Below are positions 13,401 through 28,400 of a DNA stretch of 64,000 nucleotides, piece after piece. The notes under the pieces were generated by a model. It was not told the DNA's origin and did not search any database. It worked only from the letters and a program-made list of their open reading frames with translations. How positions within the stretch are numbered: position 1 is the stretch's first letter; the number at the start of each line of letters is the position of its first letter. The position numbers were made by a program, and so were the translations under genes. Source of the stretch: Apteryx mantelli (taxonomy: Eukaryota; Chordata; Aves; Apterygiformes; Apterygidae); assembly GCF_036417845.1 (NCBI RefSeq), contig NC_089980.1, positions 117,019,169 through 117,083,168 on the forward strand. Reading direction: 5' to 3'.

Positions 13401-16400
13401 TTCATTTTATACTTTTAAAAAACTTCAGGAATGAGATAAAAATGATCAAGTATTACAACTAGTGTTTTTTTTCTTTTAAAGCAGTAACTATGGATTTAAA
13501 TAAAGCTTTGTCTTTCAGCTCAAAAGAACATACATAATTCTTTTTCATACTTACTTACCTTTTTAGAAGCACAGCAATAAACAATTGACTAATGTACTTC
13601 TTGACTACATATTTGCACGTAAAGAGTAGCTGATGCACAACAGCTACTTCTAACCAGCTTAACACATGGACAAGATTTATGAAGTTTGTATTTATAAAAT
13701 GCATCTCATTCCACTTTGAGTGTGGATTAATCCTAATACTTTCAGGACTTTCTTCATGCAGAAGAAGGTTGCCATATGGGGGAGAATAGCACTGCCTTTG
13801 GGATGCAGGCTACACACTTGTTTCATAATAGCTTCCCTGTGTAAAGCTCTCATTTTTTCCAAGAGTGCTCTTAAGATAAAATGTGTCTTTCTAGTTGTTT
13901 CAGTAGCTCAACAAATATACTGCAGAGGACAGGAAAAATAACCTAACACTGTTCTGTAGCTTAAGGTAGTACACTTCTAAACAGAAAATATTGAATTTGA
14001 TCGTGGAAAATAGATCTAATGATTTTATTTATATCATTAATAGCTTAAGAAATTAAATGTGAACATTTAGGAACACATTGGCAACACTGTGTATGTGTTC
14101 TTTATAGGACACGTCTAGTTTACAGGTCTAGCTAAAGGCTTAAGTGATCTTTTTCCTGGCATTACCTTAGTATAACACCTCCCTCTCCAACCAGTTCGGT
14201 CACAGTTCAGAAGCCCTTACTTTATCTACTGTCAAAATCCATTCAACTGCTGCATTAAGCTCAAACTTCTTACACTTTCACTTGCCTTCTACGCTGCCTC
14301 TTCTCCTCCTTTCATTGCTTGTTTTCCCCCCACAATCACACCCTAAGGAGAAACAGTATACAGAAATAAAACTATCTTAGTCTTTTTTTCATTACATTAC
14401 TATAGAAAATTTATTATATCGCAGCCAAGTGGGGTAACAATTTTAATATATTCTGTAGTTACACTGGCTACTGAATAATGATATCACCGACAGAGTCTAT
14501 ATTCTCCTCAGTGCTTATGAGTATTATTGGAATGTTCTTGGCCATACCAGAAATAAATCTACATCCAACTTAATCAGCAAAACTGCCCATAAAATTTTTC
14601 CAGGTGTTTTCTCCTCAGTTGCATGTATGGATTCAGTTAAGGTAATACCCCTAAGAAGTGTATTAGTTTGGTTATATTAGAAACATTGACTACTGAGTTT
14701 AAAAAAAAAGGCAGGACAAACTTTGGAAAAAATGAGAGAAACTGCAATGGGGGGGGTTCAGTTTCCCTTTGACTCTGTACATACTTTCCATGAAATTCAT
14801 TCCAAAATCTTTCATTTTATCAAAAATTCTTATCTGAGTTAACTGCACACAAGTTAATTGCTCTTCTCTTCTACCTTCCCCTTTTATACTAACACTTAAT
14901 TTGCTAGCCACCAACCAAACTGTACCACTTTGACCTGCCAGATGTTAAGATGGAATATTTTCACATGCTGCTATCTTGAATGTACTAGCTTTTAAGTTCT
15001 TCTTCCAGTTCTAATATGTTAACTTCTATTTCCATGATTTTTTCAGCTAGTCTGATTTTCCCAACATATATTCTTGCTAGAAAATGAAGACAATTCTGGA
15101 GGCATTCATAGACAAACTTGATCTTTGCCATGAGGAAGTAACAGGAAAGTCTCATTTCTCTCATTGTTCTTAATTCCAATATCAAAACCATTTGCTCTAT
15201 TCATTTTTTGGAAGATCCATTTCTGGCTAACTTTAAGGCTACTGAAAACAAAAGGGGCCATTTCCATTCACTAGACTGTTCATGTAGTCTAAAAGCTCGA
15301 GCAATCAAATCTGTCTGTCTAGCTTGATTAGTAAGAGTAAACAAATTCTATTTTAGGTATTAAAAAAACCCAGCACCTTAGAGGTCCTCTGTCACACTTG
15401 TGAGGGATTGTGTAGTAAAAAAAGCTTACAATAAACTTTTTGGTTTTTAAATTAATGCAGGGAAACATTCAGGTAAAGTTATCCTAAACTCACAGAAGTG
15501 TTGAATACAATTTTCAGTACTAACCATGCCAAAAAACAAAACAAAGAAATCCTAGACCATTTTCACTATTGCCACATTCTGTCACATTTTTATCTCAAAG
15601 ACAAGGGGTGTTCACACTTCATTATTTGTATAACACACGACAGAGATAAGAGCCAGATTTATGCAAGTGATAGAATTTATTACCTGCTTTTCTGCAAAAT
15701 GGTACTGGCAGAGTTTTTTCCACAACTGTCTGTCTTCACTGAGCATATACAAAGTTGGGGTCACTTGACCTAAAGTAATAATGTCCCAGCCATCAGAGAA
15801 CCTGTATAAGATGTTATTCAGCATATGCAGAGGTAGATCACTAAGCGTAAGGCCATTGTTGACTTGCTGAAAATAAGAGTTGAAGACTTAACTATGCAGA
15901 CTTGCCAGTATAAGGTATAAAAAAAGATTTTTCTTTAGAAGTATCTGACATTTCAGTTTAGTTTGTACAAAATCATTGAGTAATATCCATTTTTTATTCT
16001 GTGATTCTTTGATTATTTGGCTGCCATTTTTCTCTAAGCGGTGCTGTTGAAAACTTAGATGACTGCAGGTACAGAAAGAGCTAAAAACTGTAGCTTTGCA
16101 ACTTACGGCCTTCCTAGTGTTAAAATAAAACTCTAAAATAAACATATCAAATTCTTTAAAATTTGAAATAATTTTAAATTATGTTCTTAAAAACTAAAAA
16201 AAAAATAGTCCTAAGAACTAAGATGTTTTCATCCCCACTTTGAGAAATATGTGCCAAAACCCTAACTATAACTTATTTCACTATAATCAGTTCTTAGCTT
16301 TATTATAACTTATAGGATAACAGGTTCTCAATTTTGATTCAAAACAGTGCATGCATCAATTTTTCTTTTAAGAAGAATATAGCACAGAATATAGGATTGA

Positions 16401-19400
16401 ACAGTAGAAGTACAGAATGAAAGTGTTATCAAACTCAGAGGCAGAAAAAAGGATCATTTCTCAAATCTGGAGATAGTTACACCTGACATAAATCAGCAAT
16501 TCTGCAGGGGGCAACAGATCAGAGCACTGAGAAAGTTTTCAATAAAAGTATACATTTTTTCTAAAAGTTCTTGTTAATGGAGTAACATATATAGCACAGC
16601 ACATATGACTGAACCTAAGAGACGAGCTTCTTTGCAAAGGAGACTGAAGACAATTTTTCCCTTGAGCCTACATGGCTAGGTGGCATACGGCCCCACAGAG
16701 ATGGTGGGGGATGACGGCCCACCTGCAGAGCTGCCCAGCCATGAAGAGCTTCACACAGCCTTTAATGGTAGCTCAGCAGCTGTAACTCTAACTAGCAGGC
16801 TCTAGCTTGTCTCAGTTTACTTCATGACTCCCTTTAATCTCACTTACAGACTAGACTTCCCATAGTGTCATGGGTTATAAACATCTCGGGGATTATCATT
16901 CTGTTCAGGAACATGTGAGCATTACAGATGGATGATTTCTCATCAGTTATTTCAACCAACGTAAAACAACTCAGATGGAAGTTAACAGTGGAAAGAAACA
17001 AGTGCTGCAACTACGATTTCTCAAAACTGTACATGTGGTTGCCTGGCATATGAAAACTGCTGAGACTGGGTTCCCTGTTTCTTTTTTCTATTCCAAAATT
17101 AGCCGTTTTATTCAGATACCCAGCATAAACAGCAAGGACAATTTCAAAATTTCATAGCTGAAAGCAAATGGATAAAACGGTTCATTACTTTACTGGAAGC
17201 AATATCTTGCAGCATTTCCTCTTCCAGAACTACCTCAGACAGGTTAGAAGCCTTAAAAATCCCTGCTTATCTTCAGAAGTTTCCACTATAAGGGCCTGGA
17301 GCAATGCATACCATATGTTTTAAAGAAAGCTGCATGATCAAAGACCAGATGCTAAAGTCATTATCTTTTTTCCACAAAAAGCAACCCTGCTAACATATAA
17401 AGCTGTAAAATTGCTACTTTGAATAGTTTACTTACGTATTCTTGGTCTATGTCTAAAATTTCTTTCAGATTTGTATTTCCCTAGTAACAGAACATTTACT
17501 TTGATACCAGAGATGAAAAATGTGAAATAAGACAAACTTATTTTGAAATTTGTTTTGGTAATAAATTTGCATCTGTAACACCTCTGTCAGGACCTAGCAC
17601 AGGCACTGCAGCAACCCTCATTAGAAGAGGACTATTAAAATATTGGAAAATTAAGTTCAGTTTTAATCTTGTTAATTCCATATTACATCTCCAAAAATAT
17701 GGAAATCAAGTAATAATGTTTTAGATGTACTTGAAATTTTGTTCATTTACAAATCAGAAACCAATGTTTAATATACTTCTCCCCCTCATTACTTTATTAG
17801 CATGATTTAACAACATACCTTGTTCATCTGAAGGTTTTTTAGCTGTTGTTGCCACACAAGGATAGTTTCTAATCGGCAAATCCAAATATTGATGTTCCCT
17901 ACCAGAACAGATTTTCCTACTCCCCTAATCAGTATACAGAGAGTAGAACTCAGATCCTGTAGAAGATCTTTGATTAATCGTGGATTATATTGGTCTTCCA
18001 GGACTGGAAAATAAAACAAAACAAATACAATTTTGATTTCTAATACAGCTAACCCAAGCTAATCAACATTATTTTAGCTGAACTTATTAGAGACAGGACC
18101 ACTGTTTGTGTGCGAACAACTGCCCTAATCCCCACAACGATATTCATTAATGCTCTTCCATAAGTGCAAGATCAATAATTAACACAATTTCACAAGCAAA
18201 ATTTATGTTTTATTTTATGCATTTAATAAACTTAATGCTGAATAACAACTTATAAATGAGATTTCCTCTGTACAAAGCTGACTACTACATCTCCACTTAG
18301 TGTGGTTATCACACTAAATGGTTTGTCAACATTATTATATAACAGCTTTTTTATATGCAAAAAGCAATTATGCACTTCTACATTTTAGTGCATTATGCAA
18401 ATTGAAAAAAACCCCCATATTACTAATCTTACAGTTGTTTCATCTAAGAGTTTTCACATTTCATGGAGTAAAATTAACAGCACTGAAAAACTTCCAAATA
18501 GAATTTAGTTGTCATTTGACTTCACAAATCTGTTTCAACAGACATAATTCAACAATCAAAACAATGTATTAAAAATGGATGTGAAGTATTAGACTTTTCA
18601 TTAATTAAATATGCGATTACTTTGTCTTATGATGTAAACATAGAAATAAGACTAACATCCTCCCCCCCCCAAAAAAAAAAATCACAGCAACAAAATCTGA
18701 ACAAGCAGATAACAAAACCTTTGGTCTTACCCTTCCGCACAATTTTGTCCAAAATGTTAAAGTAGTTCTTCTGTGCTGCACCACTTAGTGAAGTTAACTG
18801 GGATTTAGCAATTAACTGCAAAAGCTAGGATAAAGAATTAAAGCTTAGAACAACAATAGTAAAATATGACTTCACACACAAACACACACAGAGTCATTAC
18901 ATACATTCACCTACAGCACTACAATTACATTTCATTAAAACGTAACTACTGAGTTAGGGAAATGAAACAAGACAAACGCCGAAAACTAAGCATTCCCACT
19001 GGTATTTCGTGACTAAGCCGTGAAGAGATGTACATTTTCAAAATACTATGCAACTGTTAGCTTCATCTCCACGGTGGAGCACCCGGCAACCGACCTTTGT
19101 CAGCTACAATGAAACAACGGAGGAAGTCTGTTTTGGAGTCTCACAAGTAGGAACGTGGTCTTTACGGAGCTGGCTCCTGAATCCCCTGACAGATTTGGTG
19201 GCTGAGGCCATCACACTGAACTGATACCAACTGCCAGACTACCAATTTCTGAGTGACACTACCATAGTCAAACACAGGAATGATAGACTTAGTGCACTAC
19301 TATTGGCTCACGGCTGGGAGCTGCCATATTTACCTAAACTGAAAATTAACTTCTGTACTACTACCTTCAGCTCTCAGGTGGAAGAAACCACAGTAATCTA

Positions 19401-22400
19401 ATAGCGAACAATATAATATAAAGCAGTACTACAAGCTATATTATATTAGTGGCACTCAAAGCTGATATGAAAAGCCATGAAAATAATTTCAGAAAATAAA
19501 TTACATGCTATTAAAGATCTAACAAAGCTCTTCATTTCTATAATGTACATCAGTAGCTTTCTCTTAACCATACGGTAAGACTCTCTAACTGTCCATAGGT
19601 TTCTCTGGAACCACTGTGAAGAGAGTGGTGAGAAAAGGGGGAATGGTCTACAGGAAAGCAGCCAGAACAGTTTAAGATCTTGCTGCACATGAATGTCAAG
19701 CCTTAACCACCAGAAGCGGTCCTTTCTATTCTTATGCCTTTGCTTTTAAAGTTTCGATTTAGTTTTGTAGCTGATGAGGGTTACTGCCTCTTCAATAAGA
19801 AATGGTCCCGGAGAACCAAATATAAAGGAGATTTAGCTGTTATGGTAGTACTGCAATGTTTAGAAGTATGGCACCTACCTCTAGGATTGTAATTCATAAT
19901 GCTGAGTTAGGAACAAAAGTTTACAGTGCATCAGAAAGGGAAAGCAGGAAGCAGAAACCAGAATTCTCTACAGAGTGCTCTAAAGGCTAACCTGCAGAGC
20001 CACGCTTTGTAGGAGAGCATCAAATATTGGCACAGAGCATGAACAAAGATAAAGCCTGCCAAAAATTATTTTGCATCTTCATTTCTGAAAGACTGATTTG
20101 TCACTACATTCAACATTAATTTTCCTTTGGAGGAAGAGAGAACACACCTGTTCTCTCCTTGATCTAACAATGCTCCTTCTGGCTTCTCTGCAAGATCCTT
20201 GACAAAACATGTGTTACGACAGGAGGAAATACTTCCCATGACATTTAAATACAAATAGTCTATTTATATGATTTCTGAGACTAGATATTGGGACCTCTTT
20301 CTTGGTATTTTCAAAGATTTTTAGTTTAAGCAATAATTTAGAGTACACCTAGAAGTCTCTGGCAATTTGCCAATCCAAGCAAGTATGTATGTTTCTCTTG
20401 ATTAATTTTAAGGACCTGCCACTCAGGTCCTTGTTTGTAGCTGAAGATCAAATCAGAGAAATAAATTCCACCTGGCTGGTTTTAATGAAAATTTCAATTT
20501 CAGTGAAAGTTAATATGCAAGGATTAAGACAGGATAATTTTAGCAGGTGTATGAGTACCAGGCTCTGACAACATGAGTTCAAATTTACAGACACATGCAA
20601 AGCTACTGCTTAGCATGCTGTCTACATGTACTGGAGATTACAACCTCGAGGGGATCAGTTTAGTCAAATGTAAACATTTTCTAAAAAGGCTGCCCATATC
20701 AAACTCAATGTATCCGGCATTTAATTTAACAGCTAAGAAGTGATTATTATCCTACAGAATGAACAAGTACAGGAAAAGAGTTGATCCCAACCTCCTTCTA
20801 CCACTGAGACTAACAGGGTCTTAGGCAGACATCTGCATTGACCTTCAAAAACAGTAGAAGGGTTTAGGTAGCTGGAGAATCAAAACAGATCATCCTGAAG
20901 GACTGTGATACAAGAAGAGCTATTCAGCAGAGCTTGGCATTTAAAAAGAAAACTCTTCTTGACGCAGTCTTAAATGCAACAGGCAGAACACCACAAAAAT
21001 AATGATTGTGTTCACACATTAAAGATAATTCTTAGAAAAGAAAAAGGAACTGCCACATTGGCTCAAACGAGATTAACAAATCACCACCACACCACTGGGT
21101 ATTTCAGGGGATGAAATAAGAATTTGCATAAGGCAGATAAGGTATGGGATGACCTGCTTGTTGTACTAGATATCACAGTTGCAAACTGGCTTAAAACCTG
21201 ACATCATGGATTAAATATACCTTCCAAAAGCTGTTGTAACTTCATATATTCCTAATATCCATACATCCTAATATCCATACATCCACATGTGTTAGATTAT
21301 TACATTTGTGGTATCATCACTTTCTCAAGGCAACAAGTTCTACAACTTATCTGCGTGTTGTTTGAAATGGATTTTTGGTTTATGAATTTGTCAGCGATTA
21401 AAGGTTGCTCTTAACTCTCCCTATTTTTCTATTAAGAAGCAAGGAAAACCTGGAACTACTCTTCCCCCCAATCTCACTATTCTGTATAATTTTATCAATC
21501 CCTTGCTTACTGATTTCCTTCCTAGGATGAGGTCTTTTTTTTTGTTTTTTTGTTTTTTTTGATAGTTCAGCTCCCTTCTCCCACTCAACTTTTGAATTTT
21601 TCTTGTCACCTCCCTCTGAATATCCCTTTGTTCTCAAATATCCACCTGAAAAAAGGTATGACAATACCCCAGACAAAGCCAAACTACTAATTTGTAATAA
21701 CAATTTAATATGCACGATCTCAACACCTGTTTTTGAGTTGACAGAGTTGATTTACCATCTCAATGATGCTAGGATGATTTTTCTCCTCCATCATACATTA
21801 CGTCACATTTATGGACAGTTGGTTTGATTTGCTGTTGTAGTGCCAACTCCTACTGCGGTAGGATTCATCTACTTGATTTTAGGCATATACTTTGGAGATG
21901 TCTACATTTGAACTGGTTACCTTCAGCTCTCTATAATCAGTGGAGAAAAAGAACTACTTCTAGGCCAGAATTATATCTGTCATACCTCAGGTGTAGGATT
22001 TAGCTGAGATGAGTCACACTTTAGCAGTGCCTATTTCTCACTTATTATAACAGAAGTCTAGGACAATATCTACACTTTGTCTCTCACTTTTTTGCAACTG
22101 AAAAATGCTATAATCCCCCATCAGCTTTTCCAAAGCTATAGTACATATTAAGAATGGAACTAGTACTGAATACTCAACACATCTTAATGATAATCTACCC
22201 TCTAGTCCTACCTTTTCTTTGGCTTCCAGCCACTTGATGCAAGACAATAATGCAAATTATGTATTATTATGCAACTTTTGTGCTAGAACCTGTTAAGTAT
22301 CTTTGGAATTATGAGTAAATTACTGTATGCAATACCGACAGGACACTAAGGTTGCAAGACAAACACTTAGAAGATGGAAAATATAATACTGCAGACATAT

Positions 22401-25400
22401 TCAAGTGTAGCTTGCTTGCTAAAAACTGGAGGAAAAAAAAAAGCAGTAATATCACACTGATGGCAACAGGTTTACCAGCATGGCCAAAATTTTTACAGTA
22501 ACAGCACTGATCTCCTTTCAGAAGGGCTAACAAGAGAGTTAGAGCGATAATAGGCCTTCATCATGTGGTTGGAGTATAAGCAATAATACACCTTTATCAT
22601 GTGGTTTAACACCAAGATATTTCCATAGCTTTTCTTGAAGATTGTGGCAGAAAACATATGGTGGAGGTCATAAATCCTTCTGCCCAATTCCATCTCACAA
22701 ATTCAATATCCCATCCAGTTCAGAATTAATATTTAAATTCCGGCAGGCTTAAAAAGCAGTGAAAAATACACAGAAATCTCAAAACAATGTAACAGTTACA
22801 GATGATGCTACCAACTCTGCTAATGACTCAAATACCTTTTATATTCCATTGCACTTTATAAGCAATAGAAAACAGGGTCATATAAGAGGACTTTCAGGTC
22901 GTATCAGTAGTAATCCCTATTCCTTTTTAAAATTAATGGTGTCCAAGATCAATCCTATGGAAAAAACTATGTCCCAGGCATTTTGTCATTGTTCTTAATT
23001 ACTTCAACCAATTTGCAAAATGGAGATGCAGAACTCCATACAAATCCTCTTTTAAGCAGTTACAAATTTTACTTCTGTGCAACCTTGCAGAGCAGCTGTC
23101 ATTCATAATGAGCATGTCTGAGAAACTCTGATAACTTTCAGAGGTCTTGGACTTGCTCTTTCTTTACAGTATCTGTTGACAAAAATAAATTTGCTTCTAT
23201 CACCTCAGAGGAACTGATGCAAAGATATCATTAAATTTTCTTGTAATCCAATTCTAAATAATTCTAAAATTAAACTTTAAATTAATTCTATAATGCTAAA
23301 AAAAATTTGGAAACCTGTCTGCTTTTCTAAATCCACACCTAATTTCCTATAGTCTACCATTACTCAAGTTACTGTTCAAGTCACAAAGCCAAATTTCTGA
23401 ATTCTGAAGGACTGCTGCTTTCTCAACAATATTAAGTCTGCCTAACTAAGCCAGTCATTCTTTGGTAAACAGAAAATAAACTGGTCAATGCACTTATTCT
23501 AGACTTAGCACTGTGTTTAGATCTGTTGTTTTGAGCAAGCCAGCTTAGGCACTGCAGCATCTAAAACACATCCAGAATTCTCATCCTGGGTTCATTCTAC
23601 CCAAGTTTAACATTTGGGCGATGAAGCCAAGGTACAGAGTCTACAGCAAGTAACTCTCCCACATGGGTAACAGACACAGGCATCTTGGGACAGTTTGGGT
23701 GACTCCGTTTATAACATGGAACACATTCTTTAGATTTTTTTTTTCTTCCCTTTGAGAAAGAAAAGTCTTGATCAGGGTTGTTGCTTCTGCTCTGAATGCA
23801 ACATCAAAGTGCAATAGTCTAAAATGCAGATTTTTTGGTATGTGTATGCATTGTAAGGGAAATAGAACAAGCAAGTACCCTAACCACTACCCTGGAAACA
23901 AATTCTTTTTGCTTCCTTTCCTCTGGTCCCACAATCCTGTTTTTCTGGAGGCATAGGATACTGTTGCAGCTTTACAAGGATGGGCAGAATGTGTTTTTTC
24001 TCCAAATACTCCATGGCCTAGTAAAGATGTTCTGCTGATATGCTTATTCAACTGATTGTTTTGTGTCTCTTCACTTTCTGGACACAATCCAACCACTACA
24101 TCATTTGAGAGCACCCTCACCACTGAACTGAGCTGTAGTCCTGAGGACTTCTAATGTTTTGAGCTCCTTCAGGAGACAGGACACAGACACTTTACTACCT
24201 GAAGTCAGAACACAAAACACTCAGGGCCGAAAACAGGTAAGTATCTCTCAGAATAGGCAACTGTTGGTGCAGCTGGTTAGGCACCTAGGAAATTAAGGCA
24301 AGACATCATGCAGCTCCCTAGACTAAAGGTTAGGTAGTCATGGAAAACAGGCAGGTGGGACTATTGTCTAGCACTTGCAGGTTTCATGCACTTAATTCTC
24401 ACTTTACGCGCTATTAAAAAAAACCCAAAAACCACAGGATCCGACCCAGAGAAGCTAACTAATAAAGTGAAAAAGGGACTTGCCAAGAAGGAAGTATCAT
24501 GACATTAAAATAACAGAATTATTTCTATAAACTTCATATTACTGCATTATTTGTGAAAGACAACTTGAAATAAAACTTGAGACTCTCCACCTTTTTCAGT
24601 CTTTCATTTTTTGTCTTCCAAAAATAAATTCTAAGGAAAGTTAACAGAGGTAAATGCCTATATATCTTGTCAGAGACACATTACACAAATAAAAGGAGTG
24701 TAGTGAGTCACACAACTGTTTTAACAAGTACTGTTGAATATTTACACAAACTTTATTTTGGAAATTGCTATTTTAAGTATATTTTAAGATGCACTACACT
24801 TCGCTATTTTTGGTTGTATAGGAATCATTTTGCCTCTAAAGAGAGTTCACCACCCAAAAGGATGAATAACAACCGAAACCACCATCTATGTTTTCCTGTA
24901 AATACATCAGAAGAGAGTACTGGCTATCATCATCCTTTTCAAGCTACAGACTTTCACAGCACAATACAACCAGTTTTCAAAGAAAAACTACTCAGTGTAA
25001 AGGAAAAGCCCTGTTATTTCATGCAGTATAAAATAAATTATATAAAACAGGATATTTACGCAGTTGCAAGCCACCAGCTGTTCGGTGCAAAATTGTTATT
25101 TTTATGTAAAATATCAGCAAACGCATTTTTGAAATACACACACACATACACACATATATAGAAAAAGCTTACTTTGACCACGTAATTGAACCTTCTGATG
25201 TCCTGAACTGCACTTGAAAAATCTAAGCGATTAAAAGCTTCTCCCAAAGTGCAATAGCCATGTCTCTGAGAAGAATAAACACACGTTAAACAAACAAACA
25301 AGGATAAAATTGACAAAAGAAACCCAACAATTATGAAGGTCTACATTCAGGAAAGCACTCTAGCATGTAATTGAAGTATATGTATACCACATTCCCTGGA

Positions 25401-28400
25401 AGTGCAATGCATCTGGACTGAAGATTTATATTATTTCTTGTAGAACAGATGAAACCGCAGAAACTGTATTTAGAACTAAGAGGTATCTAAGCACAATCAC
25501 TTGACAGCAAGGCCTTTAAATTTGTACGAATCATGGAATCTATAATCACTGGCATCGGAGTGTCTTGGTATTGTACCCCATTTTTGCATGGCCACATTGC
25601 TGCTACTATCTTGTGGCTATCATACTGTATGTTTGTCTCAGCAAATAACTTGCCATAAGACACACAGCAGTGAGCTTTCATCCATAAGCATTCACTGACT
25701 AAGTTTATGCTCATATGTAGGGTAAGAACAGGACTATTTGCTCCTGGAGCAGGAAGAGCAAGTGGTTCGACATCTGGAATTTATTTTCTGGGTGTTAGAG
25801 ACTTAGCCACAATTTTTTCTTAGTTATCAGGAAAATAAAAAACAGCATTGTCTTTTGGTGCTTCTGCACAGGTGTCCTGAGGAGAAAACAGAAGTTTCAG
25901 AGGCTGTTCTAGAACAAGTTACAGTGGTAGTAGCAGCCTGAAATGACATGGGATCACATAAACTGAGTAAATGTACAGCCACAAAGCCACACATGAGACT
26001 ACCACAGTGATCTCCCTGGAGCAAACAAAGAGGCTAGAAAAACCCTACAAGTAGTGAATATTATGTTGCTCATATGGTTTATCAATCCCAAAGAAAAAAA
26101 TAACGTAATTATTTCAATTTTATTCCTAATCAGATTTCCTCCATGAATTGTGTGATGGGGCAAGGATGGCAATACAACTTAACATTCCTTTTTGTAACCT
26201 GATGAAGGCTTATCCTGAAGGTACCACAATGGGACAGGAGAAAATTAACAATTCACTATGCAGGCTTGTGGTAATGATTGCTTATCAGTTACTAACTAAA
26301 TTCAAGACTGTACTGCTTATTCATCCAGTTAATATTGCTGAGATCCAGGCATGCTGCACACTTCACAATATGCATGACTTGGCTGATTGACAGCACTGAA
26401 CTAATGCTTGTGGACAGCAAAACTTTTGTTGAAATTTAAACAATTGTGGCTATTCCCTGGCTAAACAACTACTAAAGCCATGTTTAAAAGCCTTATCAAG
26501 CCAAAATTTTTTTGTGAAGAAAGCCTGAAGACTGAATTTAGCTTACTGATTGATTTGACTTTTGTCCCTCTCTGGATAACACTAAACATTTTTAATGCAG
26601 TAGGAGCGCAAATGGATTCTAGGGCTCCTTGAAACAGCAAGTTTTTCTCCCATTGTTGCTACTAGAAATTCTCAAGTGGTCAGTTAATTATCTGTCAGTC
26701 AAAAACTACTAAGTATTTATTTGGTTTAAATGAAAACTCTTCCTTTCTGCCTCTGAAAGGCTGCCATCAAGCACCACAGTGAATACAGCATCTGAATAAC
26801 GGGACTACATGGTGCATATTAACACAGAGTGGTAAAGGAGCACAGAATACACTGTGATAGATGCATTAAAAATTCTTTCCTATATGACAAGGAGTTTCAA
26901 TAAAGATTAAAAAAGGAGGTATATCAGCCACATTAGCTTGGCTTATATTAGCACACATTCTTACAAAAAAAACCCAAAATGCAGGTTTTCTAAGGGCTGT
27001 AGAACACTAGTGCATCAGTACTTTCTGCAGCCCTGATCAGACAGAAAACCTGATTGTGAACCTAGTAAGGCGGTCTCTCAAAAAACCCCTGTTCTTCATA
27101 TTTCATACTACATTAAAACTCAGACTAATTGTGAAAGGGGTGTGGGGGAGAGGTGCACTCCCTTGAACAGCTGGAAGCACATTCCTATGAAACTTATTTC
27201 TGTGAAACTTTCTATGAAACTCCTAACATACCATGACGAGAAAGGTATACAAGAGCACCTGCTCCTTTATTTCGGCTGTACACTTGGGTTAATTTGGGTT
27301 TGGTTTACTTTTAGTGCTCCTCCATAACACTTTTTACACATCTTTCATCAAGACTTTCCTACTCCTGTCATTTTGCCCTAAAATTCAGTATCCAGTTTGG
27401 AGAGGAGACAAAAACACACACAAAAACACACTTCCTAGTTACCATACCCAGCCCTTTTGAAATCAAGTAAGATTATATTTGTTACTAAGAGACAGTGAAG
27501 GAAAATGACATAGTAGGAAATCTAGAACCTCTGCAAATTACATTGTTGACCATTTAACCAAAAATTCAGAGCAACAATTTTAAGTTAATGAGTGCTTGTT
27601 CCTCAAGACTTTTTCATTCTGCTACTGGACTTTAAATATTTGAACTTAGAGAAAGGAATTACTGGGTGGGAGGAAGGGAAAGATGATTAATTCTAACCAT
27701 CCAAACTATTTTTAACTGGAAAGATGGGTGATCAATTATTTGAAGATATAACAGTAATGACAAGAAAAAGTTAATTTGTGCAACAAAAGATTTTTTCCAC
27801 ATGTCTCTTACAGCCACAAACTCTTGTCTTGTCAAGAAATCTCTTGCAGTAAAAACCTGTATTTTGTCCACTCTAGGAATGGACGAGAAACCCAGGAAAA
27901 TAGTCATACATCACCAGTACATTAACTTCTGCACAAGAAAATAAGGTTTCAAAGGACAGTGAGGAGTGCTTTTAGGCAATATACGTTTTGTTCTCAATGT
28001 AGTTTGAAAACTCAGCTTAACAGCTTTATTGTTCAAAACACTACAAAGATTGGTGCCCATTGTCCCCCCTCACCCCCAATCATCCTAAATTTGAGATGGC
28101 AAAGGGAAAGAGGATATAGGAGACTCTTGCAGCCAAATATAAACAACTGCATCTGTCACAGATGAAGATAAAACTGGGATTATAGGCTAAGAATCTGGTG
28201 AAATATCCTTCAGATTTAGAAGAGCAGCCTCTAGCTCACTGGCCTGCCATGTGAAGTCTTCCAGTATCTCCTTTATGTAAGAACTCTCCACAATAACATG
28301 CCCTTCCTGAGCCTAGTGCTCTTTGTGGTCTCTCTGCAAGACTCGAAGTCAACTTTGGCCTGCTCAGCTAGGGTCATCAGACTCTCATTTCCTCTCTCCT

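Noticed and set aside
24667..25161. 164-codon plus-strand open frame
   Set aside because: It lies in FBXO25 intron 5, shows no domain, has random-like composition and ends in a CA microsatellite.
25755..25775. GTGGTTCGAC as a tRNA B-box
   Set aside because: No matching A-box, acceptor stem or cloverleaf around it.
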